Below, in pieces: positions 19,103 to 28,765 of a DNA stretch of 29,397 nt (position 1 is its first letter; each line of letters begins with the position of its first letter). Where the stretch lies: contig JBBHKE010002352.1 in the NCBI GenBank assembly GCA_037447655.1, forward strand, positions 304,285 through 333,681. Reading direction: 5' to 3'. Made by a program: the position numbers and the translations under genes. Under the pieces are notes generated by a model, which did not search any database, was not told the DNA's origin, and was given only the letters and a program-made list of their open reading frames with translations. The stretch comes from Zygnema cylindricum (Eukaryota; Streptophyta; Zygnematophyceae; Zygnematales; Zygnemataceae).

Positions 19103-19427
19103 CTGTTTCACATTGATAAATGTTAATTAATATGAATTCAATATCAGATTATAAGCTTTTTGTTAATATGATTTAAATTATTGAAATTACAGATTGTGGT
19201 TTGGATTGATATGCATATTGTTTAAACAGATAAATAACCATGTGAACTTGCATTAATTTGATTTATATTAAAGAATGTGTAATAAATATATAATTATATT
19301 CAAGTTAATTTTGATTTAATCATAGGCATTATGGATTGTGGGTAATTCATTATATAAATTTTCATATTGATATTTAGGGACTTAAATAACTGTGTGATAA
19401 ATAAGTGTTTGAGAATAATTCATGCAC
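19103..19427 (-). other. Intron-like 325-bp insertion in the helicase
   Basis: On the minus strand the helicase reads ...LKLKTG, breaks at AAACAG/GTGCATG (19427) and resumes after TGAAACAG (19103) as GTACACCAATC. Removing exactly GTGCAT...AACAG restores the frame (Lys-Thr-Gly-Thr-Pro-Ile-Ile-Leu). The insert is about 75-80 % A+T. AAACAGGT is present at both boundaries as an 8-bp direct repeat. It is either a spliceosomal intron or an insertion whose target duplication created the splice sites. Confidence 0.7.
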
Positions 19428-20440
19428 CTGTTTTTAGTTTGAGGTTGTGCCGTGGGATGCCACAAATTTTTAAAGAGTTGAGGAAGTCTTGTGGCAACAA
19501 TAATTGTTGATCTCTTCGATCTCCACTGAGTCTACAGAAATGTATTCATGCTCTTGTTCTGGTATTTTCCTCATCACCAAGTCGTTGACGATGTTAACAT
19601 CCACATTGCGAGGAGATAGTATAGCACGATCTGAGAAGTATCCATCGTGAATGCATTGCGTTGCTACGTTTGGAAAGGTGCATTAAATGAGGTTCTCCAA
19701 GTTTGTATTTGTGTCATTGCTTCTATGTAGCACTATATCTTTTAGAAGCTTTATGTACTCTAGTGATAACTATGGGTGTGATTTGTGTCCCCCCTCCCCA
19801 ACTTGAAGCAAGAAGTCGGCGAATTCCTGGAGTGTTGAGGCTGCAATGTCATCTTGAGTTGTGCGAACACGCATATTTATTTTCAGACGAAGTTGTTTAA
19901 ATTTTTTCCATAAGGGGCTGTTTTTAACGCATGCTGCGATGATTTGAGCATCTGTGGCTTTTTGAATAACTGGGAGGCATTGACGAAAGTCGCCAGCTAT
20001 GAGAAACACTACATTCCCAAATGGTTTTTGATCTCATCGTAAATCTTGCAATGTTCCATCCTCTACCTCAAGTAGATGTCGATGAGACATAGAAACTTCA
20101 TCCCAAACGATTAGAGGGTTTGACGCAATAGCTCTACAAGATCTGATTGAGAAGAGATATTGCATGTAGATTGAGCATCTATATCTAATGGAAGCATAAA
20201 TCTTGAGTGCGCTGTCTATCCTCCTGTCAATAACAATGTTGCTATAACACTTGCAGCAACGGCGATAGCTATTTTGTCGTTAGTACGCACTTTTGCCAAA
20301 ATCTTCTCTATTACAAATGACTATCCTGTCCCTCCTGGTCCATGAAAAAAGAAGCAAGTTTCGGCCTTTGAAGTATCTTGTACTGCATTTGTAACTACGT
20401 CATATACTATTTTTTGTTCGACATTGAGTATGGTGTAACA

Positions 20441-20604
20441 CTGGTGTCATGTCTTCAAGATTGTAGGATTTTTTCGGCGTCTATTAATGGATTTCGTTTT
20501 TGTGTTTGACGAATGAGTTGCTCTGGTGTCATGTCTTCAAGATTGTAGGATTTTTTCGGCGTCTATTAATGGATTTCGTTTTTGTGTTTGACGAATGAGT
20601 TGCT
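20441..20604. repeat. Exact 82-bp tandem duplication in the Helitron gene
   Basis: 20441-20522 and 20523-20604 are the same 82-bp sequence starting CTGGTGTCATGTCTTCAAGA. Because 82 is not a multiple of three, it shifts the reading frame at the Rep/helicase junction. Confidence 0.92.
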
Positions 20605-23600
20605 CTGGATAGTCTGACAATTGGGGTAGAGTTAGATAATCCGTGAACGATTTATCGCCCCCACGTAGGAATTGTTCGATGTCCAATAAAGTCTCGTATT
20701 CTTCTTCTCGTTGAAAATTTTCATTATTACGCGACTCATGAGCCCTGTAATTCGCGCAATTTTTATAGTGGATATCCTCAGACATATCTTTGAAGTGCTT
20801 TGCCCATAATGATTTTGCGGATTGAAGATTAGCGTAGAGGAGGATTGTGGCAAATAGGTGTCGGAGTTGTTTTGGCATTTGGAATGATATCGTTTCTTCC
20901 ATGCATTTTTCCCACTCTACATCATTATCGCGAAGTCCCATTGCCCTTGCAGCTTCGGCAAATGTGGCATACTTTACACCTTCGATAGTACACAAATCTT
21001 TGAACGACAGTGGTCCTCGTCGATAGCAAAGTAACAAACGAAGATAATAGCGTTCGGGTTCAACTGGTGAGCAGGTAACCATTCTCCCTATGACACTTTG
21101 ATTAACTCTTGCTCGCTTTTGCCAATATTTATTATTCCAAATGTTATGTTTAGGGATTTCCGGATACAAAAGGGAACGTGTGGTCTCATCATTGGCACAT
21201 AAGTCGAAGTAACTTGTAAGTTTCGTAGACGAAGCACGATTCAAAAATGTTGACGCATTTTTTGTTGCATAAAACGTAACCATTTGCTGATAAGGTAAAT
21301 GCACAGGAAGCCTTTATACAGTGTGAGACTTAGCTTGTAAAGGGAACTCGAACAATCTCCAACATGATTCCGATGCGGATACGTATCGCGCATCTAAGTA
21401 TTGATGAATTTCGTTCCTGGGCTCGTTGTTTCCTAATAACACTGTGGCGCGATCATGCCTTTTGTACACATACTTGTACAAATATTTGACCGATGCTATT
21501 GTTGAGCACACTTCGACATTAATGTGACAGTTGTATTTGTGCGAAAACCAAGGATTGTATGGAACAACAAATTGATTATCAAGTGTTTTTCCATTTTTTG
21601 TAATAACACGGCCATTACTTCGTCTCCAGTACATAGGATATCCATTACCATCCTCTTGAGTCTCTTCACAGAATGCTTTTGGAAATCCTTTCTTGCATTT
21701 GCCCTCACGCAAACAGCGCACGTCACATGGACCATGCATCATACATGTTGTCACTGTTTTGTACAATTTTTTGTTCATCGGATTTGGTATCTCTGCTGAA
21801 GTGAACACGTCATATTCTGTGGGTGTTCAAGGTTTGTCATCATCAGCTAACATTTGGAGCAAATGTGCATGAGGCAAACCGCGTTTTTGAAACTCAATCA
21901 CGTGAATTTTTCCGACCTGTACTCCTAATACACCGTCTAAAATGTCTTGAAGTATAGCTTTCATCTTCAGTGAAAACACTCGCACAGTAATGTCAGGTCG
22001 ATTGGAGGCGATCTCTCCTGGTTTCAATGATTGTTTGATTTCTTTCCATTTAGGATTACATGTAACCGTAATGAATAAATCCGGCTTGCCGAGTGCGCGG
22101 ACAATTGCCATGGCGTTTTGATATTGCTCCTGCATATATCTATCACCACCTGTAAAGCTTGGCGCTAAGATAATGTGCCGCCCTGTTCTTGAAAGGTCTT
22201 CATTCCGGTTGTTTCCCATGACATTAAGTGTTGCCAAATTGTTTGCATGACTTTGTTGCCCTGCCTCACCGCTGACAACACAATGATCGCGTGGTATCAA
22301 ATCCATTAATCCCCCGTACAACTCTGCGCGTAATGTACTTTGATTATCGCGCTGGAACTTGAGTCGTTGTTGCTCTACTTTCGCATATTGGTCTACACAA
22401 TACTGTTGGAATAGGCGACCGGCTTTGTGTATTAAGCTGTTTTCTCCTGCACGCGTGAATAAGCGATACGCTGCATAAGCTCTTGGAGAAACACGTCTGC
22501 TATTTGACATTGTCAAACCAAAATGCCACCCTAATTCACCATACGGAAATAGAAGTGGGTATTGGAGTGGGTCGTACAATGCATGTGACTCAAAGATCCG
22601 CATCATACTATTCCCTCCTCTTACATTTAAAACTATATCTCTTCCCTCAGTATTTTCAGTTGGGTTAACCAAAATCGCCGCCACTTCTTCCGCTTGTGGT
22701 CGATTGTAACGGCGTTGGTCTAAATTGTGAACAGTATCTTTTAATACTAAACGTAATTCAGGGGCTTCATGTATTCGTTCTCCTGCTGATATAAATTGTT
22801 GAGCCAATGGGTTATGTGTCTTCATCATATTCTGAATCATTGTCACTATATTGAGGTCTAATCCATCCATAATACTCATTCGCCTGCTTACTTGCGTCTC
22901 CATTGAAGTGTCAAAGACGTAGACTTGTGCAAATGCAGCTTCATTTTCTTGAGGTAACAGTTGACCTATTCTATGACATATTGTTCCTTGAATACGGAAA
23001 TTAAAAGGGCCATTACTTGCTCCAATCGATTGGTCATTGAGAGGTAATGTTGTGGATGCACCAAGTGAAGTAAACGAAAACACCATGTTATATGAACGAA
23101 TTTTATTCAAAAAATTAGCATTGCTATACAAATTTAACAGCTCCGACGGAGGCGTTTCATATGAACAAAGTTGTACTTTGCCAAGTACACAACAAACTCC
23201 TGGGGTCTCTCCTGGCCATTTTTGTGCGTTGCAATAAGTGCATGTAATTTCCATAAGTGGAAGTCTATGTCGTTCTGGATAGATGTAATGTTCATGAAAT
23301 CCTAAAGCGATTTTCAGCACCCCTCCACGTCGTCGTGTGATACGCTGACGTTGACGGTCACCTTCTGTGCGTCTTCGAGTGTCACGTTGTTCTCCTGTCA
23401 AATTTTGTTGTTGTACGGTATGTTGTCTAAATTCAGGCTCTTCAATGGATTTGTGAGTAAATTCGGTGTTGTATTGATTAACATTAGCTTCTTGTCCAGC
23501 AGCTTGAGATCTTTCATCCTCGTCATGATGCTGAGCAAAATGTTCTTCGACATAAATAGTACCTATTTCGGTTGTCCATATGTCATTTTCCCTTAACCTT

Positions 23601-23887
23601 AAGTTCACCGTATGGTTCTCTTCCACGTCTCGAAGGTTTTCCCTTGCCACCCCGCTTGCAGTGTTATTCTTTAGCGCACGTTTTGCACGTTTTCGTTGTC
23701 GATCTTTCAGTAATCGCTCTTCACGTTTTTTAGGGGTTTCTTGTGCTCGTTTCCTTGCACGTTCTTGACGTAACCGTTCATTGCGTTGAACACTTGTTTC
23801 TTTCGTCGATGTGGCTCTAACTGCATCCACATGTCCAATGTGGTAATTACGTATACTACTTTGGACCTTCTCCAATTTCTCTTTCCA
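20537..23887 (-). pseudogene. Helitron RepHel, Rep (HUH endonuclease) part with in-frame stops
   Basis: One frame runs from about 23887 to 20537, broken only by TGA at plus 21827-21829 (...LADDDKP-stop-TPTEYDVF) and TAA at plus 21314-21316 (...KSHTV-stop-RLPVHLP, usually Tyr). From the Leu codon at 23875: an Arg/Glu-rich N-terminus (~30-70), a Cys-rich zinc-binding-like segment (C212, C215, C228, C229, C237), FITVTCNPKW near 610, and the HUH motif with H669 and H671 in GLPHAHLL. After the first stop comes CMMHGPCDVRCLREGKCKKG and the tyrosine motif KYLYKYVYKRHDRA, containing the catalytic Tyr pair that nicks and joins DNA. Then MVTFYATKNA and SDYPEQLIRQTQKRNPLI follow. The order and length (~1,100 residues before the helicase) fit Helitron RepHel. 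The TGA is probably CGA to TGA decay. It starts without a clear Met; a 5' exon may lie at 24131-24340. Confidence 0.92.
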
Positions 23888-24130
23888 CTACTTCTACTGC
23901 GTTTTTTTTTACTGTTATTTCATTTTTAAAGCTTAAATACAACAATAATTTATTTACGTTTAAAATAAATAATGTTCTTTTAAAGTTGGGGTAGTCTACC
24001 TTTTCTATTTTCATAAAAGTTTCTTCAATTAAACATTCAAATGCGTACATTCACAATCAGATTGCTTTATGTGTTAAACGTGTGACTATACTACAATCAC
24101 ATCGTAGTTTCATGAACCACTAAAACGCAC

Positions 24131-24340
24131 CTTTTTCTCGTTTTCTTTACGATCTTTAAACTGGCGTTGTAGTCGTTGTCTGAGGTTTCTCGCGCACGCT
24201 CGGTAGCTTTCGTTGGGAGTCAATGCGTTGTGATGTTGTTGGTCACACCATAATCTCGTCCTTGTTCCGCTGCACGTGTAACTCTCGTTTTTTCATGTCC
24301 TTCACGCAACCGTTCTTCGCATTGCTTGCTATTTTTTCAG
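24131..24340 (-). pseudogene. Possible 5' exon of the Helitron Rep gene
   Basis: The minus strand carries coding-like pieces in shifting frames: QCEERLREGHEKTRVTRAAE (about 24325-24265), then NALTPNESYRACARNLRQRL and QRQFKDRKENEKK ending at 24131 before GTGCGT. The style (Arg/Glu-rich, ERLR) matches the N-terminal region of the Rep frame below 23887. Splicing from 24130 to the AG at 23888-23889 would join EKK to WKEKLEKVQSS in frame. The frame changes again upstream, so this exon is decayed too. Confidence 0.4.
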
Positions 24341-25620
24341 TCCGTAGTAGGAGTGTATATAGCGTTTGGTTGTTCATGTGGTGAATTAGACCCTGCATAC
24401 GCGCATAAAATATGGTCAGTATACGTTTTTTAATTTTGTTGGCATGTAACATATTAGTTCTTACAAAGCTTTTATTTGCCACATGAACAAAGGGTATAAC
24501 GATTATATGTACGTAGAAAATAAACAATAACTTTTTATTCTTTTTTACTCACTTTCATTATATTTTTTCCAACTTAGACCCAACATAACAACTTTTCAAT
24601 TGAAAAAGTAAATTGGCATGCATGTGTCTCGCATACATATTTTTATCATTTTTTTGGAATTATTTTGCTTAAAGATATCTATTTTACCAACATATCGAAA
24701 GACTTAAAAAAAACAACCAATAATATCATTTATAAAGTTTTTTAACAATACTAATTTTATTTACATGGAACAATAACCATAGAGTGATTTTTTTAGCTCA
24801 CCTGAACGATATCGTATTTCTTCAGTTGTAGGTTCAAGCATCTATTGAGCTCAAATGCCACTCCTGTACGTATTTCCTAAAGGTAAAAACATCATGTGTT
24901 TTTATATGCTTGTCGATTTATGTTCAATATGTTTAATTGAGATAGGCATACTCACGTCAACACATGATACACCATCGACCACTGTCGACCATAACACAAT
25001 TCAATGAACAACTTGAAAACATGAAACTCTCTTTATATTTTGTAACCCAAATCTCATTTCCGTACTATCATGCATTCTATGTGATATTCTATGTGAACAT
25101 AACATGATTCAAAGCAACAACACAAACACATCACAAATTTTTCAAACGACAAAAGTGGTTTATCTACGTTGAGTGAATTAACATATGCTACTCATATCTA
25201 CACATTTTGCACCATTTTCATGAACAAATCCCACTTGGAAACAGGAAAAAGCCGTTTTTGTCTAGTTACACAGCTTTACAACATACGTCGATATACAAAT
25301 CAACTTACCTGGGTAATATTGTCTTTGAACACTTGCAGGTTGAGGCGTTAGTCAGCCAGGATGGCAAGGCCGTTCCAAAGTTCAGCCAGACCAAAGTTGT
25401 ACTATTCAGCCGATTACTTTTCAGGTCGAATAAGCGTACTAATTTTATGTTGTTCCTGAAATCTACAGGTGTGCAAATGAAAAGTGTTTTTTTTTACGGT
25501 ACTGCTGGTGGTCGTATCGTAGATACTGCGGGCTACAACATTGCATTACGCCAGCGGTACGGGGCGGTCCGTATTGCGGGACGATCGCACGGCAAAGTTA
25601 CATCGTGCCAGGTACGGCGG
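24341..25620. other. AT-rich region right of the Helitron gene, no gene recognised
   Basis: Strongly AT-rich to about 25350. It may hold the Helitron 5' terminus, which I could not locate. The plus-strand frame 25207-25623 (138 codons) resembles no known protein and ends in the GC-rich repeat, so I leave it out. Composition changes abruptly to GC-rich near 25550. Confidence 0.5.
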
Positions 25621-25624
25621 TAAG

Positions 25625-25940
25625 TACTGCTGACGCACGGCGGCATAGATTTACGCCAGCGGGCGGCAGCGTAAAATTACGCCAGCCGGCGGCAGCGTAG
25701 AATTACGCCTGCCGGCCAGCTGCTGGCAGCGAAGAATTACGCCAACAGCCGGCAGCGTAGAATTACGCCAGCCGGCGGCAGCGTAGAATCACGCCAGCGG
25801 CCGGCAGCGTAGAAAACTGCCAGCTGGCGGGCGGCAGCGTAGAATTACGCCAGAGGCCGGCAACGTAGAATTATGCCAGCGACGGCAGCGTAGCATTACG
25901 CCAACCGGCGGGCGGCAGCGTGGAATTATGCCAGCGGTAC
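25625..25940. repeat. GC-rich minisatellite, ~26-35-bp unit, about ten copies
   Basis: The core GGCAGCGTAGAATTACGCC recurs with spacers of CAGCCGGC/CAGCGGGC type from about 25650 to 25930. The array is bracketed by related flanks, GGCAAAGTTACATCGTGCCA near 25591 and GGCAATGCTACATCGTGCCA near 25963. It is much more GC-rich than the surrounding region. Confidence 0.88.
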
Positions 25941-25989
25941 AGCGGTTTGCACAGCGACGGGCGGCAATGCTACATCGTGCCAACGGTAC

Positions 25990-27100
25990 GGCCTTCCGTA
26001 CCTCGGACAGAAAAAATCCTTGACAGACACACCGCCTATATAAGGCTTTCCACGAAGGCGTCTGAAAGACTCTTATTTATATACTGATGGTACGCTAAAG
26101 TACGCTGGACTGTACTTTGAATGCACAAAATTTATGAATGTCGAATACATTTTTTATAGGTATGCATAATTTAAAAAATTATGCATTTCAGATATGAATT
26201 AAGTGTAGTCTTCTATCTCTTCTTACCTACAGTGCATTTTCTGTATACTTACAAAAAATCCGTGTGAACAAAAATCATCTCACATGAAACGGCTTCTCAT
26301 ATTGCTCATTTGTGCAAATTTGATTGCTCGATAGGACAAAATAAACTAACGTCAAACCACCAACTGCGGTCCAAAAATCCTGTCTTGTTACGATACATCG
26401 TGTGTAGATGTTTTTGTTTCCACTTAAGACCTCTTTTTTATGCACAAAGATGTCCAATTTTCAATTAGAGACGTCTAATCGGAAGGTGAGAACCTTAGCT
26501 TTCAATTGCAGCCGTCAGAAGTATAATCCAGCATGTGTGCACATAGAAAAGATGTTTCAAGTGGCGAAAAATACTTTGACGCTAATAGCGATACACGGTG
26601 GTGTACTGCATTCTGTGGTAGTACATGTCTATCATGTGGAGGAAAAGACCAGTCAACCAACTCATCAGTTTACACATGACTCTCAAACTTTAAAGAGGTC
26701 ATTGCAGAAGTACTGACTTATTTGCAAGACACTGGGGACGTGACCGCAGTAATAGAGAATTACGTCCGAAACAGTGGGAACATCGTTTAAGGATTACCCA
26801 TAAAGGCCGAACTCCCGTTTTCTGATTTAAGAATCATAATAACATTATAATTCTTTGGGAAAAGTTGGCAATGATGGTTACAGTTAAGACACATTTAATT
26901 TACCATGTAAAACTATTGGACGATGGCTTAAAGGACATAGGCTCTGAGAATTCCCCTTACACAACTTACAATCCCATCATCTACCCGGCCAATTACCATC
27001 GATACAAATCTCCTTTGATCCTCTAACAATCTTTCAATTCTCCTGTCGATGATCGAATCCATTAAACATCACGATTTCATCACAACAGTTGAGTTCCTTC
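25990..27100. other. Intergenic region
   Basis: No gene recognised. 26579-26608 contains ACGCTAATAGCGATACACGG, related to the palindrome arms at 9146-9170, so a relic of the same repeat family may lie here. The short ORF at 26408-26716 shows no family features. The end (about 26900-27100) would include the 3' UTR of the minus-strand methyltransferase gene. Confidence 0.45.
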
Positions 27101-28266
27101 TCAACGAGACTTGTTCTTAGGCTTGCTCGAAGGCTTTCCTCCCTCCTTCTTTTCACGAGGTTTTTTTCCTCGCTTGAAAATAGCCAATGTCTCCATACTG
27201 CGAGAGACAAAAAGGGAATCCAAGATGAGTGAAATTTTCAAACACGATTACAAATAAAGGCACACAAAACCAATTTGATTGTTCCGCAACTGGATTGCCA
27301 CAGTCAGTCTTGTTCCAAAACAACCCTTGGTTAAACCCCAACTTGACAAACAAATTGACTTAGACGAACTATAACAAGATGATTGAAAGTTCCATAACCA
27401 ACTGCCTTCAAAGAAGATTCATTAAGAAATACGCAATGGTAAACAATCTGAGCACATAAAAAAAATAAAAGAAGGGATTGGGAGCAAAATAGGCATTAAA
27501 GTTGATGAGAATACCTGTCTGTTCCTGGAAAAAACTGTACCGCCTGAGCCTTGGAGAGGTGCCATGAATCATCACGTGTCAAAGCCAAGCAGTCCTGAAC
27601 CGAGACAATTAGAAAAAACGAGTATTAATAAAAACAGAGTAAAAAAAGATAACGAGTATCAACGTTAACTGTTTCACGCTCACAACGCATTGTACGAAAT
27701 TGCTCTGAAATGACACCCTTTCGACACTCAAAAATAACAATTGTGTTGTTAACAACTGTGTTCTGTAATTAGAACACTCAACAGGTGAGCATGTGTTGGT
27801 CGCCACAATTTGCTTTAGGGAGACAAAAATGTTCGATCCTAAAAAAAAAGGGCCTTACTTACAAGCCGTGCGTTTCAAAGTAAAAATCGCTAAATAAGAC
27901 CAGATGGGAAGCCGGAATTGACTTTAGGATCAAACCAAAGAGATACTACAAAATTAAAGCACTTCACAAAAAACTAAGAAAATAACCATGTAAATTAACC
28001 TTGTTTCTGATAACTCTTCAGTCCCTAAAGGCATTACTCCAATTGTAGCAAAGAACAGCATGTGTGCAAATGAAAACAACAGTTTTTGAGTGCTCTTGTG
28101 TAGATCTTAAAAAGAAAGGCATATTCATCTCACCTGCTTGAAAGCTTCCCAACCACAACTAACATAAATAAGAGTCCTCGGCCAAATCCCCTCTGAGTAA
28201 AGCACCTCCTCCGGCCTATCTGATGCCCCAGCTTCTGCCTTTTGCAACCACGGTCTTTTCTCAGCC
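27101..28266 (-). CDS. Putative SAM-dependent RNA (uracil-C5) methyltransferase, TrmA/TRMT2-like, last three exons
   Basis: Minus-strand exons 28266-28134, 27594-27515 and 27197-27101 join in frame with GT-AG borders: CAG/GTGAG and TTCAG/GAC, then CAG/GTATT and TCGCAG/T. They give about 102 residues and end KPKNKSR-TGA. The block LIYVSCGWEAFKQDCLAL resembles the Y-V-S-C motif of RNA m5U methyltransferases, in which the Cys is the catalytic nucleophile. WHLSKAQAVQFFPGTDSMET then LAIFKRG matches the C-terminal FP.T...E.LA.F.R pattern that closes the methyltransferase fold. A lysine-rich tail follows. Such enzymes methylate uridines in tRNA or rRNA using S-adenosylmethionine. The SAM-binding core and the DPPR-type motif would be in upstream exons, which I do not find up to 29397; they may be beyond the window or behind an inserted element. 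The family assignment is by motif recall; exon structure is firmer than function. Confidence 0.6.
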
Positions 28267-28765
28267 CTGTTCTCACCCAAGCACCACAAATACACTATAA
28301 TCGTCAACACAAAAATTCAACAACAGATTCTCAACAGTGATTTCTCACTGCTTTCTCAGGCTTTTCAAACGCGGTACAAGAAAAAAGCAAATGGAGAAAC
28401 CTAAATGAAAACCTGGTTGATATCAAACGGCAGTCAGCAGTCACATTTTCTTTATTGTGTTCACTGGAATAACCCTTTGTGACCTCACATGAATCATATA
28501 CACCAACTAAGACTAGCACCAAAAGAAAAAACAATCACCTCATACACCACACCAGCAAAATATAATGAACTTGTTCAGATTTACATATTGGTTTTTCATT
28601 CCTTTGTCTAATAGATGGCAAATAGTAAGAATAGACAAAGCGAGCAAAGTTATGAAGGGTACAAATCAGGATCAGCCTTCAGGTTCACAGTTAAAAATAA
28701 TCCGAAGTATGTACGTAATTAAGCAAGGAAGGAAGGAAGAAAGTAAAAACACAAGAAGTGACTAA
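28267..28765. other. Probable intron of the methyltransferase gene
   Basis: AT-rich with no convincing coding segment on the minus strand. Frames at 28331-28534 (-) and 28565-28765 (+) lack recognisable features. The acceptor for the exon at 28266 is GAGAACAG. Confidence 0.45.

Larger units (their letters stand above)
18666..20604 (-). pseudogene. Helitron RepHel, PIF1-type helicase part, inactivated
   Basis: SF1B 5'-3' DNA helicase region that unwinds DNA during rolling-circle transposition. In minus-strand order: Walker A FFFHGPGGTG followed by TAG (plus 20321-20323) where lysine is expected; KIAIAVAASVIA; GG-TAG-TAHSRF (stop at plus 20216-20218, usual Arg); Walker B LIVWDEVSMSHRHL near 20110-20075; a TGA at plus 20034-20036; FLIAGDFRQCLPVI; AILSPRNVDVNIVNDLV (~19600); FLNSLKICGIPRHNLKLKTG, interrupted by a 325-bp intron-like insert (19103-19427); PIILLRNINGERGLCNG; GFAMTINKAQGES and HGQLYVALSS to the stop at 18666. 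In the last motif (usually ALSRV) the conserved arginine is Ser. Frames also shift more than once. It is certainly a pseudogene, but clearly recognisable. Confidence 0.9.
18106..24340 (-). mobile_element. Helitron (autonomous type, decayed); 3' end defined, 5' end not found
   Basis: The element runs on the minus strand. Its 3' terminus shows the canonical structure: a stem-loop GCCCGTGTAACGGGC (plus 18119-18133), a 9-base spacer, then CTAG (plus 18106-18109) followed by host T (plus A at 18105). The interior encodes the Rep/HUH and PIF1-type helicase parts of a RepHel protein in the expected order. Helitrons begin with 5'-TC after a host A; I could not single out that end. The given right boundary only covers the last coding-like sequence (about 24340), and the element may extend further. 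Numerous stops make it non-autonomous today. Confidence 0.85.

Noticed and set aside
25207-25623. 138-codon plus-strand ORF
   Set aside because: Composition changes midway and the end lies in GC-rich repeat; no recognisable domain.
25625-25940. Possible CRISPR array
   Set aside because: Units are directly adjacent and spacers are not unique; eukaryotic context. It is a minisatellite.
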